Shown here in pieces: positions 20,997 to 30,268 of a stretch of 64,000 bases of DNA. The notes below the pieces were generated by a model. It did not search any database and was not told the origin of the DNA. It saw only the letters and a list, made by a program, of their open reading frames with translations. Within the stretch, counting starts at the first letter, position 1. Each line of letters opens with the position of its first letter. Position numbers and translations under genes: made by a program. Source of the DNA: Niallia taxi (GTDB taxonomy: Bacteria; Bacillota; Bacilli; Bacillales; Cytobacillaceae); the NCBI RefSeq assembly GCF_004005475.1, contig NZ_RZTZ01000002.1, forward strand, positions 806,001-870,000, read 5' to 3'.

Positions 20997-21074
20997 TTGA
21001 TAGAATGGAAGACGAACGGTATATTAATGGTGTAGACGTTTTGTTTTGTTCACACCAAAATGTTAACGTGTGCA
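20997..21074 (+). promoter_or_regulatory. uxaB promoter and downstream operator
   Basis: TTGATA (20997-21002), a 17-bp spacer and TATATT (21020-21025). The operator TGTTAACGTGTGCA follows at 21061-21074, about 30 bp past the expected start and just before the uxaB ribosome site, a road-block position. Confidence 0.7.
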
Positions 21075-21099
21075 TAAAATGATAAGGAGGCGTTTCCCT

Positions 21100-22566
21100 T
21101 TGACTAAAAGCATAAAAAGCATTTGGAATGATAAAAGAAATAATTATCCAGAAAGAATTGTCCAGTTTGGTGAAGGAAACTTTTTGCGAGGCTTTGTCGA
21201 CTGGCAAGTGGACAGGATGAATAAACGTGCTGGATTCAGAAGCAGTGTGGCGATTGTACAGCCGCGTGCAAACGGAACGGTTAGTAAGCTGAATGATCAA
21301 GACGGACTTTATACGTTGTTTCTTCAAGGTTTAAAAAATGGCAGCGCTATCAGTGAGCACACAGTGATTGAGGCGGTATCCAGAGGGATTGATCCATATA
21401 AAGAGTATGGAGAATATATAAAGCTCGCAGAAAATCCTGAGCTTCGCTTTATCTTTTCCAACACGACAGAGGCAGGAATTGCTTTTGCCCCTGATGATAA
21501 ATTGACCGATACCCCGCAAAGCAGTTTTCCAGGCAAGCTGACAGCACTGCTTTATCATCGCTTTCAGTATTTTAATGGCAGCAAGGAGAAGGGAGTTATT
21601 ATTATTCCATGTGAGCTGATTGACAGAAATGGCGATGAGTTGAAAAAAATCGTCCTTCAATTTGCGTCTTTATGGAATTTAGGAGGCGAATTTACAAACT
21701 GGCTGGAAGAATACAATGTTTTTTGTTCGAGCTTAGTGGACAGAATTGTTCCTGGATATCCCAAGGATTCCATTAGCGAAATTACAGAGGAGTTAGGGTA
21801 CGAGGATCGCCTTGTCGTTGTTGGTGAACAATATCATTTATGGGTAATTGAAGGTCCAGCTTGGCTGAAAGCAGAGCTTCCTGTTGAAGAGGCCGGGCTA
21901 AATACATTAATAGTGGATGATATGACACCATTCAGGAGTAGAAAGGTCAGAATCTTGAATGGAGCACATACAGCAATGACGCCAATTTCTTTTTTATGCA
22001 AGAAGGAAACGGTCGGTGAAGCAATGTTGGATGGGCAAATTGGCGAATTCGTGCGGGAATTGATATTTAACGAAATTATTCCAACACTTGACCTTCCAAA
22101 AGCAGAGCTGACAGCATATGCAGATGAAATTGTGGACCGGTTCTTAAATCCGTATATTACCCATTATGTTATGGATATTTCCTTAAATTCCATTTCAAAA
22201 TTTAAAACAAGGGATTTGCCGACATTGCTGGAGTTTGTTAACCGAAAAGAACATCTTCCCCAGAAGCTGGTATTTTCCTTAAGTGCGCTTATTTACTTTT
22301 ATAAAGGTAAACGTGGTGATGAACAAATAATGCTGCGCGATGATGATTCTATTCTTACATTCTTCCATGAGCAATGGAGCACTGTGGATGGGTCTCAGTC
22401 TTCTATGCATACTTTTGTACAAAACGTATTGCAGGAGAAAATGTTATGGGAGCAAGATTTAAGCGAATTAGCTGGCTTAGTTGAAACTATTACCAACCAT
22501 TTAATGATGATGGAGCATACAGGCATGAGAAAGGCACTTCAAGCATGTTTAGAAAATACTCACTAG
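21100..22566 (+). CDS. uxaB: Tagaturonate reductase (altronate oxidoreductase)
   Basis: NAD-dependent reduction of D-tagaturonate to D-altronate, the second step of galacturonate breakdown. 488 residues of the mannitol-dehydrogenase-like polyol family: N-terminal Rossmann start RIVQFGEGNFLRGFVDWQVDRMN and a helical C-terminal domain containing VRILNGAHTAMTPISFL. TTG 21100 lies about 10 nt after AAGGAGG; the frame is open to ATG 21070, but that would read through the operator and ribosome site. Followed directly by uxaA. Confidence 0.93.
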   Translation: MTKSIKSIWNDKRNNYPERIVQFGEGNFLRGFVDWQVDRMNKRAGFRSSVAIVQPRANGTVSKLNDQDGLYTLFLQGLKNGSAISEHTVIEAVSRGIDPYKEYGEYIKLAENPELRFIFSNTTEAGIAFAPDDKLTDTPQSSFPGKLTALLYHRFQYFNGSKEKGVIIIPCELIDRNGDELKKIVLQFASLWNLGGEFTNWLEEYNVFCSSLVDRIVPGYPKDSISEITEELGYEDRLVVVGEQYHLWVIEGPAWLKAELPVEEAGLNTLIVDDMTPFRSRKVRILNGAHTAMTPISFLCKKETVGEAMLDGQIGEFVRELIFNEIIPTLDLPKAELTAYADEIVDRFLNPYITHYVMDISLNSISKFKTRDLPTLLEFVNRKEHLPQKLVFSLSALIYFYKGKRGDEQIMLRDDDSILTFFHEQWSTVDGSQSSMHTFVQNVLQEKMLWEQDLSELAGLVETITNHLMMMEHTGMRKALQACLENTH

Positions 22567-22637
22567 TAACTATTTGACTTATGTAGAGGTCCGGTATGTT
22601 TGTTTCATATATTAAAAGTTTAATGGAGGGATTGACC

Positions 22638-24128
22638 ATGCGTGAATTTATAAAGATTAACCAAAAGGACAATGTGATTGTCGCTTTGAAGAATTTGCAA
22701 GCAGGTACGAAGCTCTTAGTTGATGATAAGGAGCTTGAATTGAAGGAGGATATTGCCAGAGGCCATAAAATCTCCACTATACCCATTCTAAAAAACAGCA
22801 ATATTATTAAATATGGATTTCCAATTGGCCATGCGACAACAGATATACAAGCAGGTGTTTGGGTGCATACCCAAAATACGAAAACAAATCTTTCTGGAAT
22901 CGAGGAATACAGTTATTTACCTCAAATAAGTTATATCCCTGCTCAAAACGAGAAACGCACATTCAAAGGCTACAAAAGAAAAAATGGCAATGTCGGTATT
23001 CGCAATGAATTGTTTATCGTACCAACAGTCGGCTGTGTAAACGGGATAGCTGATTTAATAGTGAAGGAATTTATTCGTGAAGTGGGGGATATTGCACCAT
23101 TTGAAAACATCCAAGTTATTAAGCATAACTATGGATGCTCACAGCTTGGGGATGACCATGAGTATACAAAAACAATCCTTGGCAATGCGGCAACACATCC
23201 GAATGCGGGTGGAGTATTAGTGTTAGGACTAGGCTGTGAAAATAATATCATTGAAGACTTTAAGGATTCACTAGGGAGTATTGATGAAAGCAGGGTAAAG
23301 TTTCTATCCTCTCAGTCGGTATCTAATGAAATAGATGCAGGAGTTGCGCTTTTGAAAGAAATTTATACAAATGCTAGAAATGATGTGAGAGAGGACGTTC
23401 CTTTATCTGAATTAAAGGTTGGCTTGAAGTGCGGAGGTTCGGACGGTTTTTCTGGCATAACCGCAAACCCTCTATTAGGCCGGTTTTCAGATTTTCTGAT
23501 CGCACAGGGAGGGACAACTGTGTTGACAGAAGTACCTGAAATGTTTGGCGCAGAAAAAATTTTAATGGAGCGGGCAGAAACAGAAGAGGTATTTCACAAG
23601 ACAGTATCATTAATAAATGACTTTAAAGAATACTTCCTGCGCTATAACCAGCCTGTATATGAGAATCCTTCCCCTGGCAACAAGCTTGGCGGAATTACCA
23701 CACTTGAAGATAAGTCACTTGGCTGCACCCAAAAAGCAGGAAGTGCTGCTGTCGTGGATGTCTTGAAATACGGGGAAAAACTCGCCAAAGATGGCTTGAA
23801 TCTTTTGAGTGCTCCAGGTAATGATCTTGTAGCAACATCAGCATTAGGCGCTGCAGGCTGTCAGCTTGTTTTATTTACAACAGGAAGAGGCACTCCATTT
23901 GGCAGCTTTATACCAACTATTAAAGTATCGACAAACACACCGCTCTATCAGGATAAATCCCACTGGATTGATTTCAATGCAGGCAGCCTTCTTGAGAATG
24001 TAGAGGAAGAAGCTGTCCTGCAAGAATTTATTAATTACATCATAGCCGTTGCGAGCGGTCAGCTTGTCAATCATGAGAAAAATGAGTTTAGAGAGATTGC
24101 TATCTTTAAAGATGGTGTTACCTTGTAA
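22638..24128 (+). CDS. uxaA: Altronate dehydratase
   Basis: Fe/Mn-dependent dehydration of D-altronate to 2-keto-3-deoxygluconate (KDG). 496 residues, equal to B. subtilis UxaA: a small SAF-like N-terminal domain (about 1-95), then the UxaA main domain with VGIRNELFIVPTVGCVNG, LGLGCENN, LKCGGSDGFSGITANPLLG and TTGRGTPFGSFIPTIKVSTN. ATG 22638 has GGAGG 8 nt upstream; ATG 22596 has none. Same transcript as uxaB; a terminator follows. Confidence 0.95.
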   Translation: MREFIKINQKDNVIVALKNLQAGTKLLVDDKELELKEDIARGHKISTIPILKNSNIIKYGFPIGHATTDIQAGVWVHTQNTKTNLSGIEEYSYLPQISYIPAQNEKRTFKGYKRKNGNVGIRNELFIVPTVGCVNGIADLIVKEFIREVGDIAPFENIQVIKHNYGCSQLGDDHEYTKTILGNAATHPNAGGVLVLGLGCENNIIEDFKDSLGSIDESRVKFLSSQSVSNEIDAGVALLKEIYTNARNDVREDVPLSELKVGLKCGGSDGFSGITANPLLGRFSDFLIAQGGTTVLTEVPEMFGAEKILMERAETEEVFHKTVSLINDFKEYFLRYNQPVYENPSPGNKLGGITTLEDKSLGCTQKAGSAAVVDVLKYGEKLAKDGLNLLSAPGNDLVATSALGAAGCQLVLFTTGRGTPFGSFIPTIKVSTNTPLYQDKSHWIDFNAGSLLENVEEEAVLQEFINYIIAVASGQLVNHEKNEFREIAIFKDGVTL

Positions 24129-24133
24129 ACTGG

Positions 24134-24160
24134 AGGGGTGTGATACGTTCACACCCCTTT
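24134..24160 (+). terminator. Terminator after uxaBA
   Basis: AGGGGTGTGA (24134-24143) with TCACACCCCT (24149-24158), then T residues. Confidence 0.8.
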
Positions 24161-24189
24161 AAAATATTTTGTGACAATAAATTGAAAAC

Positions 24190-24240
24190 GATTGCTCAAT
24201 ATTGAGCAATCTACTATAATGTTTATTGTTAACGTTAACA
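24190..24240 (+). promoter_or_regulatory. Hexuronate symporter promoter with two perfect palindromes
   Basis: TTGCTC (24192-24197), 17 bp, TATAAT (24215-24220). A perfect 22-bp palindrome (24190-24211; half-site GATTGCTCAAT) covers the -35 and most of the spacer. A perfect 14-bp palindrome, TGTTAACGTTAACA (24227-24240), covers the expected start point and is the best copy of the island operator. The first palindrome suggests a second regulator. Confidence 0.85.
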
Positions 24241-24302
24241 TTAATGTATCATCCATTAAGAAGAAAGCAAATCTTTAGTTCATTGTTAGGAGAGAAGGAA
24301 AT

Positions 24303-25802
24303 ATGGCTAGAAAAATAGGTTTGAAACATCAACTTGCATATGGAAGCGGCAATTTATTAGGAAGTGGAGCTTTGGCAATCAGCGGCGCTTGGCTCATGTA
24401 CTTTTTAACAACCTTTTGTGGATTGTCTGCTGTTCAAGCTGCTTCCATCTTTTCTATTGCAAGTATGGTGGATGCGATAAGTAATCCTATTATGGGATTT
24501 ATTACAGATAATTTTCACAAAACAAAAGTAGGCAGAAAATTCGGTAGGAGAAGGTTTTTTATTTTGCTCGGTATTCCCCTCATGCTTGTCTATCCAATGA
24601 TTTGGGTTGAAGGATTTGGTTACTGGTATTATCTATCAACCTATATTTTATTTGAACTGATCTATACTGGAATCATGGTTCCATATGAAACGATAGCGAC
24701 CGAAATGACAGATAGCTTCAGCATGCGGACAAAGCTGACCGGATACAAGGCTATTTTTGGTAAAATCGCAGGATTCTTGGCTGCATTTATTCCTGGACGA
24801 TTTATTGCAGAATACGGACAAGATGTGGCCACACCATTTCTGTACACAGGAATGGTGTATGGAGTCATCATGATGCTCGCAATGATAGCACTATATTTCT
24901 TCTCATGGGAAAGACCGTTTGAAAGTATTAAGAATGAAGAAAGTGGGGGCAATCTTTTTGAATCTTTAAAAAAGCTTGTAGTTGATATGCTGTCTACTTT
25001 CAAAATAAGGACATTTCGTCATCATTTAGGAATGTACTTGTTTGGATTCGGTGCTGAGTGGTTGTTTGCTTCCATGTTCACCTATTTTATCATTTTTGGT
25101 TTAGGTCACAGCTCAGAAGTCGTATCAAATCTCAACAGCATGAATTCCATTCTCCAACTGATTTCCACAGCCATCTTTATTGGCATATGCTTAAAGATGG
25201 GATTTGCCAAGCCATACAGAATGGCATTAACCGTTGTTATCATGACAGTAATTGGCTACGCAGCCTTATACTTCACAGGATCATCCAATTTGATGATACT
25301 AATAATCGTTATAACTGCTATATTTGGTTTTGGAACTGGCGGAGTTTATTATATTCCATGGACAGTTTATACTTTTCTCGCAGATGTTGATGAGCTCGTT
25401 ACAGGGAGAAGACGAGAAGGGATATATGCCGGAACGATGACGTTTGCTGGAAAGCTTGTACGCGCAGTTATCGTTTTTCTGTTAGGGTGGATTTTAGAAC
25501 AGTTCGGTTTTGTGTCAGGCAAAGCAGTCCAGCCTGAATCTGCTGTAAATGCAATAGTTTGGGTTTTAGCAGTCGGCGTAATAGGATTGGCGTTAATTGC
25601 TATCTTTGTAACCTACAAGATGAAGCTCGACAGCAAAACACATGCAATGATAATTAAAGAAATTGAACGTATTAACAATGGTGGTTCAAAACTGGAAGTG
25701 GACAAGGAAACAAAGGAAATGGTTGAATATCTTACAGGATTTAAGTATGAAGAGTGTTTTGGCAATAATACGCTCGGATACCAAGTGAGAAAAACGGTTT
25801 AG
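24303..25802 (+). CDS. Glycoside-pentoside-hexuronide (GPH) family cation symporter
   Basis: 499 residues with about twelve membrane helices, GPH/MFS family: KHQLAYGSGNLLGSG at the start, DAISNPIMGFITDNFHKTKVGRKFGRRR in the first cytoplasmic loop and a long charged C-terminal tail (from about 440). Placement next to uxaBA, a GH105 hydrolase and uxaC points to uptake of galacturonate, glucuronate or unsaturated uronide disaccharides with a cation. Role resembles B. subtilis YjmB. Good ribosome site (AGGAGAGAAGG) before ATG. Confidence 0.9.
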   Translation: MARKIGLKHQLAYGSGNLLGSGALAISGAWLMYFLTTFCGLSAVQAASIFSIASMVDAISNPIMGFITDNFHKTKVGRKFGRRRFFILLGIPLMLVYPMIWVEGFGYWYYLSTYILFELIYTGIMVPYETIATEMTDSFSMRTKLTGYKAIFGKIAGFLAAFIPGRFIAEYGQDVATPFLYTGMVYGVIMMLAMIALYFFSWERPFESIKNEESGGNLFESLKKLVVDMLSTFKIRTFRHHLGMYLFGFGAEWLFASMFTYFIIFGLGHSSEVVSNLNSMNSILQLISTAIFIGICLKMGFAKPYRMALTVVIMTVIGYAALYFTGSSNLMILIIVITAIFGFGTGGVYYIPWTVYTFLADVDELVTGRRREGIYAGTMTFAGKLVRAVIVFLLGWILEQFGFVSGKAVQPESAVNAIVWVLAVGVIGLALIAIFVTYKMKLDSKTHAMIIKEIERINNGGSKLEVDKETKEMVEYLTGFKYEECFGNNTLGYQVRKTV

Positions 25803-25842
25803 CTAAATGGAAGGAATAATCAGTTTATTCTTGAAAAACCGG

Positions 25843-25885
25843 TTGTAAACCCTTACAATTATTCATATAAATGTTAACGTGAACA
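25843..25885 (+). promoter_or_regulatory. GH105-uxaC promoter and operator
   Basis: TTGTAA (25843-25848), 17 bp, TATAAA (25866-25871), immediately followed by TGTTAACGTGAACA (25872-25885). The operator lies over the expected start point, nearly the same position as at the symporter promoter. Confidence 0.8.
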
Positions 25886-25925
25886 TTTTTAGGGAGATAT
25901 AAATAATTTTTTCGAGGTGATAAAG

Positions 25926-27059
25926 TTGGAAAAAGTATTTGAAAAGAAGCAGACGTATAACAACTGGGGAGCAAAAGCTGCCAAAAGTGTGATGGAAAGA
26001 AAGCCGAACATCAATCCGAGAATGAGGTGGGAATATGAGGATGGTGTTGTGCTTGAAGGCATGTACTTATTATGGAAACAAACCGGTGACAGGGAGTATT
26101 TGGATTATATAAAAAGAAATCTAGATTTATTCGTTGACGGGGTTGGCAATATACCGAAGTACAGCTTACAGGAATTTAATATTGATCATGTAAATAACGG
26201 CAAAATTTTGATTGACCTGTATAACGAAACAAAAGATGAAAGGTATAAAAAGGCTGCTGATTTGTTGAGAGAACAGCTTCGTCGACATCCACGCACTATG
26301 GAAGGCTCATTTTGGCATAAACAAATTTATCCTTACCAAGTTTGGCTTGACGGTTTGTATATGGGGTCTGTGTTTTACGGAAAGTACATCCATACCTACG
26401 GCGAAGAGGAGAATTGGGAGGACGTAATCAATCAATTCCTGCTTTGTGAAAAGAATACGAGGGATGATAAAACGGGATTATTGCATCATGCCTATGATGA
26501 AACAAGAGAGCAGCCATGGGCTGATAAGGAAACAGGACTATCACAGCATTTTTGGGGACGCTCTGTTGGCTGGTTTGCGATGGCACTTGTCGATGTACTT
26601 GACTATTTGGACGGAAATGAACAGAAACAAAGATTAATAGTGATGCTAAAGGATGTACTGGATGCAGTTATGAAATTCCAGGATAAAGAGACGGCACTAT
26701 GGTATCAGATTCTTGACCAAGGAACCAGAAAAGGAAATTATCTGGAATCTTCCTGTAGCTGCATGTTTCTTTATGCCATTGCCAAAGGTGTGCGCAAAGG
26801 CTATTTAGAGGAAGTATGGTATGAAATTGCTGAGAAAATATATGAAGGCGTCCTTGATGAATTTATAACAGAGACAAAGGAAGGCTATATCAATGTTAAT
26901 AAAATCTGCTATGTCGGCGGACTAGGGGGTGCAGAAAAGCGTGATGGCTCCTTCACTTATTATATAAGTGAGCCCATTGTAACAAATGACCATAAAGGCT
27001 TAGGACCATTTATTTTGGCAAGTGCAGAAATGGAATGGCTTAATAAAGGGAAAAGGTAG
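25926..27059 (+). CDS. Unsaturated rhamnogalacturonyl/uronyl hydrolase, GH105
   Basis: 377-residue cytoplasmic (alpha/alpha)6-barrel hydrolase of the YteR/YesR type. It cleaves the unsaturated uronic acid left by pectate or rhamnogalacturonan lyases, yielding 5-keto-4-deoxyuronate for KduI. The general acid Asp is visible in YPYQVWLDGLYMG (D142, equivalent to YteR D143), with WGRSVGWF and the late YYISEPIVTNDHKGLGPFILA. TTG 25926 was chosen, 5-6 nt after GAGGTGAT; GTG 25917 overlaps that site. No signal peptide, so its disaccharide substrate must be imported. Confidence 0.9.
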   Translation: MEKVFEKKQTYNNWGAKAAKSVMERKPNINPRMRWEYEDGVVLEGMYLLWKQTGDREYLDYIKRNLDLFVDGVGNIPKYSLQEFNIDHVNNGKILIDLYNETKDERYKKAADLLREQLRRHPRTMEGSFWHKQIYPYQVWLDGLYMGSVFYGKYIHTYGEEENWEDVINQFLLCEKNTRDDKTGLLHHAYDETREQPWADKETGLSQHFWGRSVGWFAMALVDVLDYLDGNEQKQRLIVMLKDVLDAVMKFQDKETALWYQILDQGTRKGNYLESSCSCMFLYAIAKGVRKGYLEEVWYEIAEKIYEGVLDEFITETKEGYINVNKICYVGGLGGAEKRDGSFTYYISEPIVTNDHKGLGPFILASAEMEWLNKGKR

Positions 27060-27068
27060 GGAAAAAAT

Positions 27069-28481
27069 ATGAAGCGATTTATGGATGAAGAAACGTTTTT
27101 GCTAAACAATGAAACTGCTAAACTGCTTTATCATGATTATGCAAGCAATCTTCCAATTATCGATTACCACTGCCATTTGGACCCGCAAGCAATCGCAGAA
27201 AATAGAGGCTTTGAGAGTATAACAGAAATATGGCTAGCTGGTGACCATTATAAATGGCGTGCCATGCGTACATTCGGAATAAAGGAAGCGTATATAACAG
27301 GAAATAGGACAGATGAGGAAAAGTTCCAAGCATGGGCGAAGACCTTGCCATATACCATTGGTAATCCGCTTCTACATTGGTCTGCGATGGAATTGAAAAA
27401 ATACTTTGGTGTGGAAGAACAGCTCTCAAGCGACAGTTGGCGGGATATTTATGATATTTGTAACAGACAAATCAACAGCGAAGGCTTCCATGTCAAAAAG
27501 CTCCTAACAGATTCGAATGTGGAGTGGATTTGTACAACAGATGACCCAACGGATGCGTTGCAACATCATAAAGCTATTGCTGGCAGTGCTTTTTCTACAT
27601 CTGTTACCCCAACATTTAGGCCGGATCGGTTGTTAAGAATTGACAGAGAAGACTATAACGAATATATAGAGCATTTAGGGGAATCTGTGGGCTTTTCGAT
27701 AGACAATTTTCCACTGCTTGTCGATGCAATTATGATGCGGATGGATTATTTTCATGCAAACGGCTGCTTTATTTCTGATCATGCCTTTACAAGCATTCCC
27801 TTTGCAAGAGCAACAGACAAAGAGCTTTCTGCCATATTTACAAAAAAACTTGCAAATCTTTTGCTGTCAGACCATGAAGTGGAGCAATATACGACAGAGC
27901 TGCTGCTTTTACTTGGACGGAAATATGCAGAACTAGGCTGGACTATGCAGCTCCATATAGGTGCAGCAAGAGATCCTAACACAAGAATGCTGCAAAAGCT
28001 TGGATCTGATTCTGGCTTTGACTTTATTGGTGACTGGAACTTTGGGGAGAAGCTTGCCTTGTTTATGAATGAGCTGGAATATGAGGATAAGCTTCCGAAA
28101 ACAATTCTTTATAATTTAAATGCAGTTCATAATGACATGCTGGCAACATTGGCAGGTTCGTTTCAGAAGGAAGGGATTAAAGGAAAAGTTCAGTTTGGTA
28201 CCGCCTGGTGGTTTAATGATCAGAAGGACGGCATGGAGAAACAGCTTAACTCCCTTTCTAATTTTGGGCTGCTTAGCACATTCGTCGGTATGCTGACAGA
28301 TTCCCGCTCCTTCCTGTCCTATCCAAGACATGATTATTTCAGACGGATTTTGTGTAATCTTATCGGCACATGGGTGGAATCAGGGGAAGCACCTAATGAT
28401 AAAAAGCTTCTCGGAAAAATAGTGCAAGACATTTCTTATAACAATGCATTTGAATACTTTAGGCTTGGCGAGAGAAAATAG
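27069..28481 (+). CDS. uxaC: Glucuronate/galacturonate isomerase
   Basis: First step of hexuronate breakdown: galacturonate to tagaturonate and glucuronate to fructuronate. 470 residues, the usual UxaC length. Amidohydrolase-like barrel with IIDYHCHLDP near residue 33 (metal-binding HxH), WRAMRTFGI, DDPTD, LQLHIGAARDPN-like LHIGAARDPNTRML, and the C-terminal TDSRSFLSYPRHDYFRRILCNLIGTWVE. Nine bases after the GH105 gene, so same operon. No uxuA/uxuB is in the window, so the fructuronate branch is not covered here. Confidence 0.96.
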   Translation: MKRFMDEETFLLNNETAKLLYHDYASNLPIIDYHCHLDPQAIAENRGFESITEIWLAGDHYKWRAMRTFGIKEAYITGNRTDEEKFQAWAKTLPYTIGNPLLHWSAMELKKYFGVEEQLSSDSWRDIYDICNRQINSEGFHVKKLLTDSNVEWICTTDDPTDALQHHKAIAGSAFSTSVTPTFRPDRLLRIDREDYNEYIEHLGESVGFSIDNFPLLVDAIMMRMDYFHANGCFISDHAFTSIPFARATDKELSAIFTKKLANLLLSDHEVEQYTTELLLLLGRKYAELGWTMQLHIGAARDPNTRMLQKLGSDSGFDFIGDWNFGEKLALFMNELEYEDKLPKTILYNLNAVHNDMLATLAGSFQKEGIKGKVQFGTAWWFNDQKDGMEKQLNSLSNFGLLSTFVGMLTDSRSFLSYPRHDYFRRILCNLIGTWVESGEAPNDKKLLGKIVQDISYNNAFEYFRLGERK

Positions 28482-28491
28482 CGGCAATAGG

Positions 28492-28535
28492 AAACGAAAG
28501 CTCTTGCTAATAGCAGCAAGAGCTTTCGTTTTTTT
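28492..28535 (+). terminator. Strong terminator after uxaC
   Basis: A 17-bp perfect stem, AAACGAAAGCTCTTGCT (28492-28508) with AGCAAGAGCTTTCGTTT (28515-28531), then T residues. Confidence 0.92.
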
Positions 28536-28537
28536 GT

Positions 28538-28561
28538 ATTGCTTCCTTATAAGGAAGCAAT
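28538..28561. repeat. Perfect 24-bp palindrome over the IclR-gene stop codon
   Basis: Half-site ATTGCTTCCTTA meets its exact complement; the stop codon of the minus-strand IclR gene is inside. It shares the core TTCCTTATAAG with the candidate operator at 30327-30341. It may be a transcription-end hairpin, a regulator site, or both. Confidence 0.7.
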
Positions 28562-29311
28562 AATATCTTTTTTTATCTTTGCTTGGCAGCTTTGAACAGC
28601 TTTAATTACCTTTTGCTCAAACTCCTCTGATACTCTGTATTTTGGGGTACTGACACTGATGGCACCATAGTTTTTTTCATTGATTGATATGGAGGCGCCG
28701 ATACAAAATACCTCCTCTTCATGTTCACAATTATCACTGGCATAACCAAGGCTTCTGATGCTTGCAATTTCCTTGCGAAAGCCGGCTTTTGTTGTAATGG
28801 TGTTTTCTGTCATTTTAACCAAGTTATTGTTTTCAAGATATTCTTCCACCTCGTCATCACCGCGTTCAGCAAGGACCGCTTTTCCCATTGCAGAACAATA
28901 AATGGGAATGCTTTTGCCGACTTTTGAATAAAGGCAAATCGGGTTTTTGCTTTCAATTTTGGCAATATACACGATATTTGTTTTATCCTGGATACCAAGG
29001 TGAACAGTTTCGCCTGTTTCTGCTTGTAATGCTTCAAGATGAGGCTGGGCAATCTCTTTTATATCAAGATGCTGTATGGCTCTATTGGCATATTTAATAA
29101 TTGTCGGACCAAGAGAGAATTTTTTTAATTCTGTATCTTTTTGAACGTATCCAATGTAATTTAGTGTTTCCAGTATCTTTAACGCAGTAGAATTCGTTAA
29201 TTCGGTTTCTTTTGCGATTGTGTACAATGCTTGCGGCTCCTGACAGTCTGCCAAGTAGGCTAATATTCTGTCTGCTTTCAGCAAAACAGTCCCATATAGT
29301 TGTTTTTCCAT
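28547..29311 (-). CDS. IclR-family regulator (KdgR-like role)
   Basis: 254 residues: winged HTH (about 10-70, ILAYLADCQEPQALYTIAKETELTNSTALKILETLNYIGYV) and an IclR effector domain (GETVHLGIQDKTNIVYIAKIES, YCSAMGKAVLAE, GYASDNCEHEEEVFCIGASI). In Erwinia and E. coli the KDG sensor KdgR is an IclR protein, whereas B. subtilis uses a LacI type, so this would be an alternative design; effector KDG is inferred from the neighbouring kdgA-kdgK-kduI-kduD. It follows the TIM-barrel gene on the same strand. Confidence 0.88.
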   Translation of the reverse strand: MEKQLYGTVLLKADRILAYLADCQEPQALYTIAKETELTNSTALKILETLNYIGYVQKDTELKKFSLGPTIIKYANRAIQHLDIKEIAQPHLEALQAETGETVHLGIQDKTNIVYIAKIESKNPICLYSKVGKSIPIYCSAMGKAVLAERGDDEVEEYLENNNLVKMTENTITTKAGFRKEIASIRSLGYASDNCEHEEEVFCIGASISINEKNYGAISVSTPKYRVSEEFEQKVIKAVQSCQAKIKKDIIASL

Positions 29312-29366
29312 TGTCTTCCTTCCTTTTTCATGCGGAAAGGGAAAAATTCACTCCCTTCCATCAGCT

Positions 29367-30209
29367 TTAGTTGATACTATTGTACACGTTTCTTATGAAA
29401 TCCGCACTTTCCTTGATATGAGGTTCTGTGGTCGATTCCATCAAATAATACATAAAAGGCTTCCTTTTCTTGAAGCATGTAAACAGCTTTTTATAGTCAA
29501 GCTGTCCTTTTCCTACAGGAACCGTCATTATTTTGTTGTCTTCTATCATAAAATCTTTTAAGTGGACAATGGCAATTCTGTCGCCAAACAGCTCGGCAGA
29601 TTCTAAAAAGAGTTTTTCCTGGTCATGATAGTTATCAAGTGTGATGAAGTTAACAGGATCATAGATAACTTGCATGTTATTAGAGTCGACAATATCCAGT
29701 AATCTCTTCATTTGAAATGGAGTGTGGATAGGGTGGTTAATGCCACCTTCAATTCCGACGATAACCCCAAACTTTTCAGCTTCAGCAACAAGCTCTTTTA
29801 CACTAACTACAACGCTTTGAAACGCTTCTTCGGTAAAGTTTTCCTCCGTGTATTCCATCACTTCCAGGATATTGCCAGTTTCAGTTCCGACAATACTGCA
29901 ATTGAAATCTCGTGCATATCTTACATGCTCTTTAAATCTTGTTAATTCTTGCTGCCGAATTTCAGGATTAGGATGAATCATATTAATATAGCAGCCTAGC
30001 ACCGCAATTTGTATGCCAGCTTGGTTGAAGGCTCTGCTAATGTGGGAAGCGAGTCCTGTGGAAAGGCTGCCGTTTCGTATGTTCAATGAAGGGAATGATT
30101 TTGCGAGAGCTAATTGGACAGCAGAAAATCCTTTATTGGCAGCTTCATTTGCCAATTCTCCTAGTGAATGGCTAGTTAAATCATGCGCTCTAATACCTAA
30201 ATTAATCAT
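29367..30209 (-). CDS. TIM-barrel sugar (phosphate) isomerase/epimerase
   Basis: 280 residues of the AP-endonuclease-2-like xylose-isomerase fold: LGIRAHDL, GFSAVQLALAKSFPS, AVLGCYINMIHP, VGTETGN, VGIEGGINHPIHTP, VIYDPVNFI, RIAIVHLKDFMI, GKGQLDYKKLF. The Glu, Asp, His and Glu metal ligands typical of the fold are at the expected strand ends. It is divergent from kdgA and upstream of the IclR gene. A role on a side-chain sugar or uronate epimer of pectin is likely but the reaction is unknown. GGGAGG precedes the ATG. Confidence 0.85.
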   Translation of the reverse strand: MINLGIRAHDLTSHSLGELANEAANKGFSAVQLALAKSFPSLNIRNGSLSTGLASHISRAFNQAGIQIAVLGCYINMIHPNPEIRQQELTRFKEHVRYARDFNCSIVGTETGNILEVMEYTEENFTEEAFQSVVVSVKELVAEAEKFGVIVGIEGGINHPIHTPFQMKRLLDIVDSNNMQVIYDPVNFITLDNYHDQEKLFLESAELFGDRIAIVHLKDFMIEDNKIMTVPVGKGQLDYKKLFTCFKKRKPFMYYLMESTTEPHIKESADFIRNVYNSIN

Positions 30210-30268
30210 TTTCCTTTTCCTCCCTTAAATGGCGAAATTAATTTTACTTAGCAAAAATTTGTTTTTTC

